From the NCBI RefSeq assembly GCF_900109135.1, contig NZ_FNYT01000001.1, positions 243,326 through 307,325 of the forward strand: a stretch of DNA of 64,000 nucleotides, given 5' to 3'. Positions 43,840-53,098 of the stretch are shown one piece after another. Source of the DNA: Trichococcus ilyis (lineage in GTDB: Bacteria > Bacillota > Bacilli > Lactobacillales > Aerococcaceae). A program made the translations under genes and the position numbers. The notes beneath the pieces were generated by a model that saw nothing but the letters and a program-made list of their open reading frames with translations, was not told the origin of the DNA and searched no databases. Each line of letters begins with the position of its first letter. Within the stretch, counting starts at the first letter, position 1.

Positions 43840-45615
43840 TCAGTCATTCATCGACTGGAGCATGTACATGTCGTAATACGTCCCGCGTTCGGCGATCAGT
43901 TCTTCGTGGGTGCCTCTTTCGATGACGCGTCCTTTGTCCAACACGAGGATCAAGTGCGCATCACGGATGGTGGACAATCTATGTGCGATCGCGATCGTTG
44001 TTCGGCCTTCCCGCATTTTCCGCATGCTTTCCTGGATCAGGAGTTCCGTTTCCGTGTCGATATTGGCCGTTGCCTCATCCAGAATCAGCACTTTCGGATC
44101 CCTTAAGATCGTACGGGCAAAAGAAATCAGTTGGCGCTCCCCGCTCGAGTAGCTTGCCCCGCGTTCGATCACTTTTGCATGGTAGCCTCCCGGCAATGAT
44201 TCGATGAACGAATCGGCATGCACAAACGCAGCCGCCCTTTCTATGTCAGGGTCGGTGTAATCCTTGTTCATCAGTCGGATATTACGGGCAATATCACCGT
44301 AGAACAGGAATGAATCCTGCAGGACCAATCCTATCTTGGAACGCAACTCGCCGATCGGATAGGACTTGATTGATTTCCCGTCTATCAGAACATCACCTTT
44401 CCCGAACTCATAAAAACGCAACAAAACGTTGATGATGGAGCTTTTGCCGCTGCCGGTATGACCTACGAGAGCGACAGTCTCACCTGGATTGGCAGTGAAA
44501 CTGATGTTTTTCAGCACATCCTGCTTCCCGTCATAAGAGAAGGAAACATCTTTGAATTCGATCCTTCCCTGCGAAATCTCCAGGTTCGAATCCTCGGGTT
44601 GTGCCGGCGCCAGCTCGGTATTGTCCAGGACGTTCAGGACCCGGGAACTGGAGACGATGCCGTCCTGAAGAGCGCTCAGGTTATCCATCATCATTCCCAT
44701 CGGACGGAAGAAATTTTGGATGTAGGTTGTGAACGCATAGATGACGCCCAACTCCACAACACCGTTCAATGTATGGTAGCCGAACAGCCAAAGCACGATC
44801 GCTAATGCAATGGCCTGAAGCAGATTGACGATCGGCATCAGCATCAAAGCGTTCATCCGGACCATCGCCACACGGCCTTTGCTGTAGTCGGCATTGATTT
44901 CGTCGAACTCCGCGCGCAGCCTCTTTTCCTGACGGAACTGCTGTATGATCGCCATTCCGGAAATCGATTCGTTCAGTTTCGTGTTCAGCTGGCTCAGCCT
45001 TTCGCGCATCGTACGGTAAACGCGTGTGCTGTATTTTTGATAGTACCAAATCAGTCCGCCCATGATCGGAACAAAAAGGAGGAACAGCAAGGAAATCTGT
45101 TTGTCCAATGTCCACATCGCGATGAATACGGTCACGATGCTGAAGATGCCTTCCGCCAAAGCCAAAAACACATTCCAGAATTCCTTGATCGTTTCAGTGT
45201 CGTTGGTGACGCGGGAAACGATCGATCCGGCCGGGGTCGTATCATAGTATCGCATCCCCAGTTGATTGATCTTGCGGAAGATGGTGTTGCGGATATTTTC
45301 GACTGTCCTCTCTGAAGCCATGCTGAATATGTAGCGCTGCAGATAAGTGACCACCATTTTCAAAACCACTGACCCCAGATAAGCCAGCGCGAACAGGAGG
45401 CTGATGCTGGTCGTGACATTGCCGACCGCCAGATACTTATCCATAAAAATCTGGATGATGCGCGGCGCCACAACATTCACGAGCGACAGCAAGATGCTGA
45501 AAAGTAAAGCGACCAAAAATTGATGGCGGAAAGGATGGGAAAATCGGAAAATTCTCTTGGTAATCCGCAGTTGTTCCTTCAACGGAATTGTCTTGGACCA
45601 TGCTGATCCGCTCAT
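43840..45615 (-). CDS. ABC exporter half-transporter, ATP-binding and permease (second subunit)
   Basis: 591 residues: about six membrane segments (to ~330) then a nucleotide-binding domain with Walker A G-H-T-G-S-G-K-S-S, and Walker B L-I-L-D-E-A with a canonical glutamate. Its signature motif is S-S-G-E-R-Q instead of S-G-G-Q-x. It overlaps the upstream half-transporter by 4 bases. The pair matches heterodimeric multidrug exporters of the BmrCD/LmrCD (YheI/YheH) type: this is the subunit with the catalytic glutamate. Substrate is not predictable. Confidence 0.88.
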   Translation of the reverse strand: MSGSAWSKTIPLKEQLRITKRIFRFSHPFRHQFLVALLFSILLSLVNVVAPRIIQIFMDKYLAVGNVTTSISLLFALAYLGSVVLKMVVTYLQRYIFSMASERTVENIRNTIFRKINQLGMRYYDTTPAGSIVSRVTNDTETIKEFWNVFLALAEGIFSIVTVFIAMWTLDKQISLLFLLFVPIMGGLIWYYQKYSTRVYRTMRERLSQLNTKLNESISGMAIIQQFRQEKRLRAEFDEINADYSKGRVAMVRMNALMLMPIVNLLQAIALAIVLWLFGYHTLNGVVELGVIYAFTTYIQNFFRPMGMMMDNLSALQDGIVSSSRVLNVLDNTELAPAQPEDSNLEISQGRIEFKDVSFSYDGKQDVLKNISFTANPGETVALVGHTGSGKSSIINVLLRFYEFGKGDVLIDGKSIKSYPIGELRSKIGLVLQDSFLFYGDIARNIRLMNKDYTDPDIERAAAFVHADSFIESLPGGYHAKVIERGASYSSGERQLISFARTILRDPKVLILDEATANIDTETELLIQESMRKMREGRTTIAIAHRLSTIRDAHLILVLDKGRVIERGTHEELIAERGTYYDMYMLQSMND

Positions 45616-47366
45616 ACGTCATCCTTCCCTTCCAGTTTTGTTTCGAGTTGTTGCTTTTCATACATCCTGCGGTACCAGCCGTTCAGTTCCATCAACTCAT
45701 GATGGGTACCCCGCTCGACGATGCGCCCGCCATCAAGAACGACGATCTCATTCGCGTGCATGACGCTGCTGATCCGATGGGCTGCGATGATCGTTGTCTG
45801 GCCGGCTCTTTTTTCTTTCAGTGCCGTCAGGATCGCCTCTTCTGTCTTCGCATCCACTGCCGATAAGGAATCATCCAGAATGAGCAGCTCCGGCTCCGTC
45901 ACCAAAGCCCGAGCAATCGCAATGCGCTGTTTCTGTCCGCCGGATAAGGAAACGCCCCTTTCGCCGACCATCGTTCCGTAACCATCGGGGAAACCCAGGA
46001 TATCATGATGGATTGCGGTCAAGCGCGCAGCCTCTTCAACCTTTTGTTGGCTGATGGCGGGGTCTGCGAAGCGGATGTTTTCCCTGACGTCTGTGGAAAA
46101 CAAAAAATTATCCTGAGGCACGTATCCGATTCCGCTCAGCAATGCATCCAACGAATAATTGCGGATGTCGATCCCGTTGTAATTTATGCTGCCGTCATAG
46201 TGATCGTATTCGCGCAGCAGCAACCTGAAGATCGTGCTTTTGCCGGATCCGGTCCTGCCCACGATCCCCAAGGTTTGGCCACGCTCCAAATGGAAGCTGA
46301 CGTCCTTCAGGCTGGCTTCTTCGCTGTTCGGATAACTGAATGCATCCACTTGGAAATCCAGATCGCCGCTGATAGGGGTGCGGATCGCATCCTTCTGCTC
46401 CTGGATCATTGATTTTTCTTTCAGAAGCTCGTCGATCCGGCTGTAACTGGCGCTCCCTCTCTCCAGTACATTGAACAATCTGCCTACCGCCAACATCGGC
46501 CAGGCCATCATGCCGATATAGCTGAAGAACGAAACCAGCTGGCCGATGCTGATGCTGCCTTCCGCCACCAAACGTCCCCCAAAAATGATCGTCAGGGCGT
46601 ACGAAAGCCCCAGAATCAACTGAATCGCCGGATCAAACAAGGCATCAACCCTGTAGACGGCTTGGTTTTTCACAACAACCTCTTTTGTCATCCCTTCGAA
46701 ATCATGGATATCCTCTTCTTCCTCACCAAATGTCTTGATGACCTTGACGCCCGATACGCTTTCCTGAGTTTTGTCGTTCAGGCTGGAGAAAGCTGCCTGG
46801 GCTTTGCGGAACCGTTTATGCATCTTTTGCCCGAGGATCCTTGACACAAGCGTCAGGGCAGGCAACGGGATCATCGCGATGAGCGTGAGACGCCAATCGA
46901 TCAGAAAAAACATAGTGAACAGCGTGATCCCGCCAGAAGAAATCGAATCAGCCAGCGTCAGGATCCCTGCCCCTGCCACCATCCTGATTGCATTCAAGTC
47001 GTTCGTCGCATGGGCCATCAGATCGCCGGTCCGGTACTTCTGGAAAAAAACCGCATCCATTTCGGTGAAATGCTTGAACAGTCGTGAACGAAGGATCTTT
47101 TCCAGTTCCGCTGAAGTCCCCCAAATTTTCATCCGCCAGATATAGCGGAAGAGATACTGCAGGATGCCCGCCAGCAAGATGGTCGCCGACCACATCCATA
47201 AGGAAGCCATGGTCAAGGTTCCGAGAGCAATTTCATCGATGATGATTCCGACGACCCGCGGCGAAACGACCTGAAGAATTGCGACAATAATCAGGAAAAA
47301 GACACCGACAAAGTAAGATCTCCATTCCTGACGGAAAAACCAACTCAATTTTTTGAAGATGCTCAT
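45612..47366 (-). CDS. ABC exporter half-transporter, ATP-binding and permease (first subunit)
   Basis: 584 residues from the ATG at 47366 (M-S-I-F-K-K-L), which has AAAGGAG upstream; a 21-codon upstream extension is unsupported. Six membrane segments, then Walker A G-R-T-G-S-G-K-S-T, signature L-S-G-G-Q-K-Q-R and Walker B L-I-L-D-D-S. The residue after the Walker B aspartate is Asp, where Glu is the usual catalytic base. That is the degenerate site typical of one partner in BmrC/LmrC-type heterodimers. It is the first gene of the pair. Confidence 0.88.
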   Translation of the reverse strand: MSIFKKLSWFFRQEWRSYFVGVFFLIIVAILQVVSPRVVGIIIDEIALGTLTMASLWMWSATILLAGILQYLFRYIWRMKIWGTSAELEKILRSRLFKHFTEMDAVFFQKYRTGDLMAHATNDLNAIRMVAGAGILTLADSISSGGITLFTMFFLIDWRLTLIAMIPLPALTLVSRILGQKMHKRFRKAQAAFSSLNDKTQESVSGVKVIKTFGEEEEDIHDFEGMTKEVVVKNQAVYRVDALFDPAIQLILGLSYALTIIFGGRLVAEGSISIGQLVSFFSYIGMMAWPMLAVGRLFNVLERGSASYSRIDELLKEKSMIQEQKDAIRTPISGDLDFQVDAFSYPNSEEASLKDVSFHLERGQTLGIVGRTGSGKSTIFRLLLREYDHYDGSINYNGIDIRNYSLDALLSGIGYVPQDNFLFSTDVRENIRFADPAISQQKVEEAARLTAIHHDILGFPDGYGTMVGERGVSLSGGQKQRIAIARALVTEPELLILDDSLSAVDAKTEEAILTALKEKRAGQTTIIAAHRISSVMHANEIVVLDGGRIVERGTHHELMELNGWYRRMYEKQQLETKLEGKDDV

Positions 47367-47404
47367 ATATTGTTCTCCTTTCTTGCGTGTATTCAGACAA
47401 AATA

Positions 47405-47434
47405 AAAATGTGGAACCGTAGAGATCCACATTTT
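47405..47434 (-). terminator. Intrinsic terminator of yneF
   Basis: AAAATGTGGA / TCCACATTTT, 10 bp, followed by ATTTTG on the minus strand. It lies 18 bases past the yneF stop. Confidence 0.7.
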
Positions 47435-47452
47435 GTATATTATTTCATTAGT

Positions 47453-47683
47453 TTATTTCTTTTTCTTTGTTGATTGTGCTTTCATAGAAGCCATGATTTG
47501 TTTTACTTTTCTTTCGGACGGTTTTTGACCCATCTGCATCATCATAGAGCGCAACATCTCTTCGTTGATCGGTGGATTTTCTTCAAAATATTTTACCATA
47601 TAACGTCTTGCAAGGAAAAATCCGCCAACCGCGCCTGCCGCTACACCTAAAATCACTATCATTACCCATGCTGTTGTTGACAC
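47453..47683 (-). CDS. yneF: Small membrane protein, YneF family (UPF0154)
   Basis: 76 residues from the GTG at 47683 (V-S-T-T-A-W-V-M-I-V-I-L), preceded by AAAGGGGGATG; an ATG 17 codons further up has no site. One membrane segment contains G-V-A-A-G-A-V-G-G-F-F-L-A-R-R, followed by N-P-P-I-N-E-E-M-L-R-S-M-M-M-Q-M-G-Q-K-P-S, a hallmark of the family. The function is unknown. A -10-like TACAAT on the minus strand (47719-47724) lies upstream. It is divergent from lexA. Confidence 0.85.
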   Translation of the reverse strand: MSTTAWVMIVILGVAAGAVGGFFLARRYMVKYFEENPPINEEMLRSMMMQMGQKPSERKVKQIMASMKAQSTKKKK

Positions 47684-47848
47684 GTATTCATCCCCCTTTC
47701 CAAAGCATTCATTCATTAATTGTACTAAAAACAATAAAAAAAAGAAATAGCAATCACGGATTAATTTAGCAATTTTTCATAAATCGGCCCGGCTTGAGCC
47801 GGAACGGAGCATTTGCGGGGCTGTTCTGGCTTCAAACGAAAGAAAATG

Positions 47849-47862
47849 CGAACATCCGTTTG
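47849..47862. promoter_or_regulatory. SOS box (LexA operator) upstream of lexA
   Basis: CGAACATCCGTTTG matches the Gram-positive SOS box CGAAC-N4-GTTCG with a single mismatch and touches the -35 of lexA. This is the expected autoregulation site. Confidence 0.65.
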
Positions 47863-47888
47863 ATTTGTTGGGTGATTAATGGTATCCT
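47860..47888 (+). promoter_or_regulatory. Candidate promoter of lexA
   Basis: TTGATT (47860-47865), 17 bases, TATCCT (47883-47888), 38 bases before the ATG, overlapping the SOS box. Confidence 0.5.
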
Positions 47889-47925
47889 GAACTTATAAAT
47901 AAAGGATTACGGAGATGATGATCTC

Positions 47926-48549
47926 ATGGTTAAAAATAAAGATTCACGCCAACTGGAAGTGCTCCAGTACATTTACGAAGAAGTACAAGAAAAAGGCTAC
48001 CCGCCTACCGTCAGGGAAATCGGCAATGCAGTCAAGCTGTCCTCTACATCCACTGTCCACGGCCATTTGTCGCGCCTTGAGAAAAACGGCTTCATTCAGC
48101 GGGATCCGACCAAGCCGCGTGCGATCGAATTGACGCCGGCAGGTTTGGACAAATTAGGGATCATGGCGGACAAAATGCCTTTGTTGGGTACCGTCACTGC
48201 AGGAGCCCCTATTCTGGCTGTTGAAGAAGCAACGGATTATTTTCCGGTTCCGCCGGATCTGAAGTCGGGTTCCGGAAGCTTGTTTATGCTGAAAATCCGC
48301 GGTGACAGCATGATTGACGCCGGCATTTTCGATGGCGATTCTGTCATCGTCAGAAAACAAAGCACTGCCGAGAACGGGGATATCGTCATCGCCATGACGG
48401 ACGACGATGAAGCTACCTGCAAGCGATTCTACAAGGAAGACAACTTTTACCGCCTGCAACCTGAAAACCCGACCATGGATCCCATCATCCTGGATTCTGT
48501 CCTCATACTGGGCAAGGTAGTTGGTCTTTATCGGAACCACATCATTTGA
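47926..48549 (+). CDS. lexA: SOS repressor LexA
   Basis: 207 residues. The ATG follows GGAGATGATGATCTC. A winged helix-turn-helix (P-P-T-V-R-E-I-G near residue 26, S-T-S-T-V-H-G-H-L) is followed by a peptidase S24 domain. The self-cleavage site is A92-G93 (T-A-G-A-P-I). The catalytic dyad is S128 (G-D-S-M-I-D-A-G) and K166. It represses DNA-damage genes and is cleaved with RecA filaments. A near-perfect SOS box lies upstream. Confidence 0.97.
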   Translation: MVKNKDSRQLEVLQYIYEEVQEKGYPPTVREIGNAVKLSSTSTVHGHLSRLEKNGFIQRDPTKPRAIELTPAGLDKLGIMADKMPLLGTVTAGAPILAVEEATDYFPVPPDLKSGSGSLFMLKIRGDSMIDAGIFDGDSVIVRKQSTAENGDIVIAMTDDDEATCKRFYKEDNFYRLQPENPTMDPIILDSVLILGKVVGLYRNHII

Positions 48550-48565
48550 GGCACAGTCCTCTCCT

Positions 48566-48605
48566 GACGCAAAAAGGCTGCCATAATTGGCAGCCTTTTT
48601 GCGTC
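48566..48605. terminator. Bidirectional terminator between lexA and apt
   Basis: A perfect 17-bp stem (48566-48582 with 48589-48605) with a six-base loop. It has an internal A5 on one arm and T5 on the other, so it can serve both genes. Confidence 0.8.
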
Positions 48606-48635
48606 CAGCGTGATGTTCGGAAAAGTTATTCCAAA

Positions 48636-49148
48636 TCAGTATTCCATCAGGGTGAAGATATCGTAGCCCTCGATCAATTCCCGGCCCTTCAAGTCCAACA
48701 GTTCGATCAGGAACGCCAACCCGACAACTTCTCCGCCCAACTTTTCAATCAATTCTATGGTTGCGGCGGTTGTGCCCCCCGTGGCCAACAAATCATCGCA
48801 CACCAGTACTTTATCCCCTGGCTGGATGGCATCCTGGTGCAATTGCAGCGTTGCTTTCCCGTACTCCAAACCGTAGGAAACCTCAACCGTCTCGCGCGGC
48901 AGCTTGCCCTTTTTGCGGGCCATTGCGAATCCGCAACCTAGCTCAACAGCAACCGGACAACCGACCATAAACCCGCGAGCTTCCGGTCCGACTACTTTAT
49001 CGACGTTCAAGTTTTCGGCATATTTCACGATTTCTTTGATCGCATAGCGGTAAGCTGCACCATCTGCCATCAAAGGTGAAATATCGCGGAAAATGATGCC
49101 TTTCTCAGGGAAATCCTTGACATCAGCAATATATTGTTTCAAATCCAT
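48636..49148 (-). CDS. apt: Adenine phosphoribosyltransferase
   Basis: 170 residues, ATG with AGGAGG. It has G-I-x-F-R-D-I-S-P near residue 18, G-P-E-A-R-G-F, and the PRPP-binding [13 protein letters not shown] near residue 118. It salvages adenine to AMP. It lies 16 bases after recJ, an arrangement common in Firmicutes. Confidence 0.96.
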   Translation of the reverse strand: MDLKQYIADVKDFPEKGIIFRDISPLMADGAAYRYAIKEIVKYAENLNVDKVVGPEARGFMVGCPVAVELGCGFAMARKKGKLPRETVEVSYGLEYGKATLQLHQDAIQPGDKVLVCDDLLATGGTTAATIELIEKLGGEVVGLAFLIELLDLKGRELIEGYDIFTLMEY

Positions 49149-49164
49149 TTTATGTTCCTCCTAA

Positions 49165-51495
49165 TTAATGTACCATCATCTGTTCACTCAACCAATTCGA
49201 CAACTGCGAAAACGGGCTGTAGATGAATAATTTTTCAGCTTCCATTTTCTCCACGCGGTCCTTGTACACTCGCGTATCGGCCAATGCCCTTTTGACGGGA
49301 TTCTTGACCTCGTTGACGAAACCATTGTTTATTGTAACAAATCCCGCTTCCAAAAACACTTGAATCATAAAAATGACAAGATTTTTTTTGATTTTTAAGT
49401 AATCTGCCAACGCCTCTAACCGATTTCTAACATCGATGTCCTTGTGCGAGCGGATATATTGATAAACCTTCGCAAACTGCTCTTTGGGCGGAATCCCCTC
49501 CGGATAGATGCCGTTGGCTTCATATGACAGGATGTGGACATTCTCGAACTGATTGCTTCTGAGCAGCTTCGCCAGCAGCTCCATATTCAAAGGACATTCG
49601 AAAAGCACCAGATTGCTGGCGCTGATGTCTCTGAGGGCGTCCGCTGTGTTCGCTGTAAGCAAGGCAGCATTTGAGCTGTTCGGGATGCGCTCATAGAACC
49701 TTTTCATGACGGCGGCAGTCGAAAACAGATACAAAGCATCCTCTATGCCCAATACCGATTCCTGGATGACGGAACTTCTTCTGTCGAAATACTGGATATG
49801 CTTGTTTTTGATATCCTTCATTTGCAGCTGCGGTTTGGCACTGTCCCGCCAGACATTAATCGACAGCTCACCGATCAGTGAGACGACATCCTCTTCATTC
49901 AGATGATTGCTGATGCTGCCTTTGTTGAAGCCGATCACGTCCAGATAAAGGTCCTTGTCTTTGAGCTTGAATTTCAGATGCTTATTGTCCGCACCGATCT
50001 GCCTGATGTCCGTCAGCGGTACGTTTTGAAAGCCGAATATCGGTTTCGGATTGTCGGTACCATAGGGCTTCAGCAATTCCAATTCCTTCAGGAACGGCAA
50101 GGTGACTTCGGCGAGAGGCAGAATCGCGTCAATGTAAATGGATTCGCCGAGTATGATGGCCTCATGGTAGTGCTCGGCATAACTGTTGATTTTTTCTGCA
50201 AATGCGGACAGATCGACGGCGGGCAGGCTCATGCCCGCAGCCATTTTGTGGCCCCCGAATTTCGTCAGCAAATCTTTTGCATCTGTCAGGGCAGCATAGA
50301 TGTCCAAGGCTTCCGTGCTGCGGGCCGACCCTTTCGCGATGCCGGTTTTTTCATCGATGCGGAACAGGATAGTCGGACGCCCGAATTCCTCGACCAACTT
50401 GCTTGCGACAATCCCAAGGACGCCCTCGTGCCAGCCTTTGTTTCCAAGCACGACAACATCCGGCAAACTTTCTTGCTTGGCCAACTCAGCGGCGGCTTCT
50501 GCATGGATAGCTTGGACAATGCCTTGCCGCTCAACGTTTTTTTCCTGGACATGGTCAACCAGTGCGGCTATTTTTTCTTCGTCGAACGACAACATCAGCT
50601 CAGCGCCTGGACCAGCATCCTCCAATCGGCCGACGGCATTCAGACGCGGCCCGATGATGAACCCGATGCTCTCTTCGTCCAAATTCGCGGTATCCAGCCC
50701 CGCCGCTTCCATCAAAGCGGCCAACCCAAGACGGTGTGCCTGTTTCATGATCTGCAATCCCTGCTTCACGATCCAACGGTTTTCGCCAGTCAGACTCACC
50801 AAGTCGGCCACAGTGCCGATGGCGGCCAAATCGAGCGATTCATAAGGCAATTCGCCTAGCAGGGCTGCCGCTATTTTCAGGGCGACACCCGCTCCGGAAA
50901 GGTCCGGAAAAGGATAGGCACCGGCCGGATGCTTCGGATGGATGATTGCATAGGCATCCGGCAAAACGTCGGGCAGTTCGTGATGATCGGAAACAATAAC
51001 GTCCACACCCATTTTTTTCGCCATCGCGATCGGTTCATGGCCGGAAACCCCGTTATCGCAGGTCAAAATGAGTTGCGCTCCGTTTTCGATCAGTTTTTTG
51101 AAGGCGGCCGCATTTGGCCCATACCCGTCCGAGAAGCGGTTCGGCAAATAATATCCCACATTGCCTCCCAAAACTTCGATCGTCTCGACGAGGATGCTGG
51201 TACTGGTGATGCCATCCGCGTCATAATCCCCATAAACGACGATTTCCTCACCGCTTTCGATAGCATCGGTCAAGCGACGGATTGCCTTTTCCATATCATG
51301 CAGCAAATAAGGGTCATGGAACTCCATTTTGGCGCCATCGATGAAAGATGTGATTAGCTCTTTTGTGTCCAGCCCGCGCTGCAAGCAAAGTCCAACAAAC
51401 ACCTCCGATAAGCCAGTAGCCTGACTTATTCCCTTGCGGACAGCTGCATCCGTTTCCGATTTGCGGATTTTCCAATTCATTTTTGACGATAACAA
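49165..51495 (-). CDS. recJ: Single-strand DNA exonuclease RecJ
   Basis: 776 residues from a TTG at 51495, chosen because AGGAG lies eight bases upstream; the first ATG (M-N-W-K-I-R-K-S, 51480) is too far from a site. The DHH motifs are V-Y-G-D-Y-D-A-D-G near residue 84 and S-D-H-H near residue 167, and DHHA1 ends with G-G-H-K-M-A-A-G. A C-terminal RecJ-specific extension follows, of the length seen in Bacillus. It degrades 5'-ended single strands in RecF-pathway and mismatch repair. Confidence 0.94.
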   Translation of the reverse strand: MLSSKMNWKIRKSETDAAVRKGISQATGLSEVFVGLCLQRGLDTKELITSFIDGAKMEFHDPYLLHDMEKAIRRLTDAIESGEEIVVYGDYDADGITSTSILVETIEVLGGNVGYYLPNRFSDGYGPNAAAFKKLIENGAQLILTCDNGVSGHEPIAMAKKMGVDVIVSDHHELPDVLPDAYAIIHPKHPAGAYPFPDLSGAGVALKIAAALLGELPYESLDLAAIGTVADLVSLTGENRWIVKQGLQIMKQAHRLGLAALMEAAGLDTANLDEESIGFIIGPRLNAVGRLEDAGPGAELMLSFDEEKIAALVDHVQEKNVERQGIVQAIHAEAAAELAKQESLPDVVVLGNKGWHEGVLGIVASKLVEEFGRPTILFRIDEKTGIAKGSARSTEALDIYAALTDAKDLLTKFGGHKMAAGMSLPAVDLSAFAEKINSYAEHYHEAIILGESIYIDAILPLAEVTLPFLKELELLKPYGTDNPKPIFGFQNVPLTDIRQIGADNKHLKFKLKDKDLYLDVIGFNKGSISNHLNEEDVVSLIGELSINVWRDSAKPQLQMKDIKNKHIQYFDRRSSVIQESVLGIEDALYLFSTAAVMKRFYERIPNSSNAALLTANTADALRDISASNLVLFECPLNMELLAKLLRSNQFENVHILSYEANGIYPEGIPPKEQFAKVYQYIRSHKDIDVRNRLEALADYLKIKKNLVIFMIQVFLEAGFVTINNGFVNEVKNPVKRALADTRVYKDRVEKMEAEKLFIYSPFSQLSNWLSEQMMVH

Positions 51496-51552
51496 TATAA
51501 CGACTCCTAACTTTATGGACTGTTAAGGGGCATCGCTGCGCCCGGTAATTGA

Positions 51553-51587
51553 AAAAAGACTAGCGGCTAAACAGTCCTAGTCTTTTT
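51553..51587 (-). terminator. Intrinsic terminator after the LapA-domain gene
   Basis: An 11-bp stem AAAAAGACTAG / CTAGTCTTTTT with a 13-base loop and T residues on both sides. It separates the LapA-domain gene from recJ. Confidence 0.8.
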
Positions 51588-51637
51588 CCCGCCGCCCGAA
51601 GCGGCCGAACATACTGGAATTCCCGGTCCCCCATCCA

Positions 51638-52048
51638 TCACAATTGGGTTGGTTGATTCGGGTTGTCCAAGGTAAATTTTTTGATCAATTCCTCTTCCAG
51701 CGAATTGATTTTGCTGTCTTTGTGCGCCAATTGTGCGCGCAAATCGACGAGTTGCTGTTCGTAACCAGCCTTTGTCGCATCAATCGCCTTCTGGATCTCT
51801 TTGCCTTTTGTGTCGACCTCGGCGCGCAATCGTTTGAATTCTTTGTTCTTTTTCGTTGCACTGCCTGTTGCGACCAATAAGGTGATCAACGATCCCATCA
51901 GGAGGGAGACAAGTATGACGATGATAAGCGGCCCATCAAAAACAACAAAACCGAAATTGACCGGTACAGGATCGACATTGAAAACGGCAAACAACACAAT
52001 AATGATGATCAAAATGATGCCCGCAACTAATCTCCATTGGTTTTTCAT
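51638..52048 (-). CDS. LapA-domain (DUF1049) inner membrane protein
   Basis: 136 residues with two membrane segments (about residues 8-24 and 40-60), the short A-V-F-N-V-D-P-V-P-V-N-F segment between them, and a coiled-coil-like basic/acidic tail from about 65 to 120 (K-E-F-K-R-L-R-A-E-V). This is the LapA/YciS-type domain. In Gram-negatives it helps regulate LPS synthesis; Firmicutes lack LPS and the role of these homologues is unknown. It is placed between rnz and recJ. Confidence 0.82.
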   Translation of the reverse strand: MKNQWRLVAGIILIIIIVLFAVFNVDPVPVNFGFVVFDGPLIIVILVSLLMGSLITLLVATGSATKKNKEFKRLRAEVDTKGKEIQKAIDATKAGYEQQLVDLRAQLAHKDSKINSLEEELIKKFTLDNPNQPTQL

Positions 52049-52160
52049 GCTCAGCGCCCCACTCTTTTTGATATTTGCCTACTCTTATTATCAGCTTTTT
52101 GGGGATCCCTAGTCAACCTGCAGCACTTGGCTGCTTTGTGATTTTCCGGTTATCCAGCTT

Positions 52161-53096
52161 TCAGGGGAGCTTCGTCAGGGCGATTTCAAACTCATCGTAG
52201 TCGTTGACAAGTTTCGTGTCGGGAAAGACTTTGCGGGCATCCCTCTGCAGCTGGTTTGCGTTTCCGTTCAGATAACGTGCGCTGATGTGGGTCAAATAAA
52301 GTTGCTTGACGTCCGCTTCCTTTGCCACGTTGGCTGCATCTATACAGGTTGAGTGGAAATAATCTGAAGCGATCGCCTGGTCTTCCTTGCCGAAAGTACT
52401 TTCATGAACCAATACATCGGCATTTTTGGCTAAAACAACCGTATTTTTCGTTCTCCTTGTGTCGCCCAGAATCGTGATGACACGGCCTTTAGTCGTTTTG
52501 CCGATAAAATCCAAGCCGTTGATTGTTCTGCCGTCAGGCAAAACAACAGTTTCCCCATTCTTCAGCTTTCCGTAAAGCGGCCCAGCGGGAACAGCCATTT
52601 CCTTCAGTTTTTCGGCCTGCAGCTCGCCTGGATAATCCGCTTCTTCGACACGATAGCCGTAAGAAACGATGCCGTGGTTCAGCTTTGCGCAAACCACCCG
52701 GAACTGTTCGTCTTCAAAGACAACGCCGTCTTCGGTTATTTCGTGGAAGAAAATCGGATAGCGCAGGTGGGACTGGGAAATGCGCAGGCTGGTCAGCACA
52801 AATTCCTTGATTCCGACTGGTCCATATATGTTCAAGGGGGTATTCCCGCCCTGAAAAGCCCTGCTGCTCAAAAAACCGGGCAATCCGAAAATGTGATCTC
52901 CGTGCAGGTGGGTGATGAAGATTTTTTCAACTTTCCTTGGTCGGATAGTTGTCTTCAGCACACGTTGCTGGGTCCCTTCCCCGCAGTCAAAAAGCCAAAT
53001 GGCATTGCGTTCGTCCAACAGCTTCAATGCAATACTGGAAAGATTTCTGCTGGTGGAAGGAACACCTGCCCCGGTGCCTAAAAATTGTATTTTCAT
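52161..53096 (-). CDS. rnz: Ribonuclease Z (tRNA 3' processing)
   Basis: 311 residues, ATG with GGGAG. It is a metallo-beta-lactamase-fold enzyme: G-T-G-A-G-V-P at the N-terminus, the zinc motif H-L-H-G-D-H near residue 61, the exosite region, and H-E-S-T-F plus H-I-S-A-R-Y near the C-terminus. It cuts the 3' trailer from pre-tRNAs that lack encoded CCA. It begins two bases after the OatA-like gene and is likely co-transcribed with it. Confidence 0.95.
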   Translation of the reverse strand: MKIQFLGTGAGVPSTSRNLSSIALKLLDERNAIWLFDCGEGTQQRVLKTTIRPRKVEKIFITHLHGDHIFGLPGFLSSRAFQGGNTPLNIYGPVGIKEFVLTSLRISQSHLRYPIFFHEITEDGVVFEDEQFRVVCAKLNHGIVSYGYRVEEADYPGELQAEKLKEMAVPAGPLYGKLKNGETVVLPDGRTINGLDFIGKTTKGRVITILGDTRRTKNTVVLAKNADVLVHESTFGKEDQAIASDYFHSTCIDAANVAKEADVKQLYLTHISARYLNGNANQLQRDARKVFPDTKLVNDYDEFEIALTKLP

Positions 53097-53098
53097 AA

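Noticed and set aside
47790..47804. Hairpin CCGGCTTGAGCCGG upstream of lexA as a terminator
   Set aside because: There is no T-run on either side, and no gene ends into it.
47915..48133. A plus-strand open frame starting just before lexA
   Set aside because: It is out of frame with lexA, and the S24 and helix-turn-helix domains are in the lexA frame.
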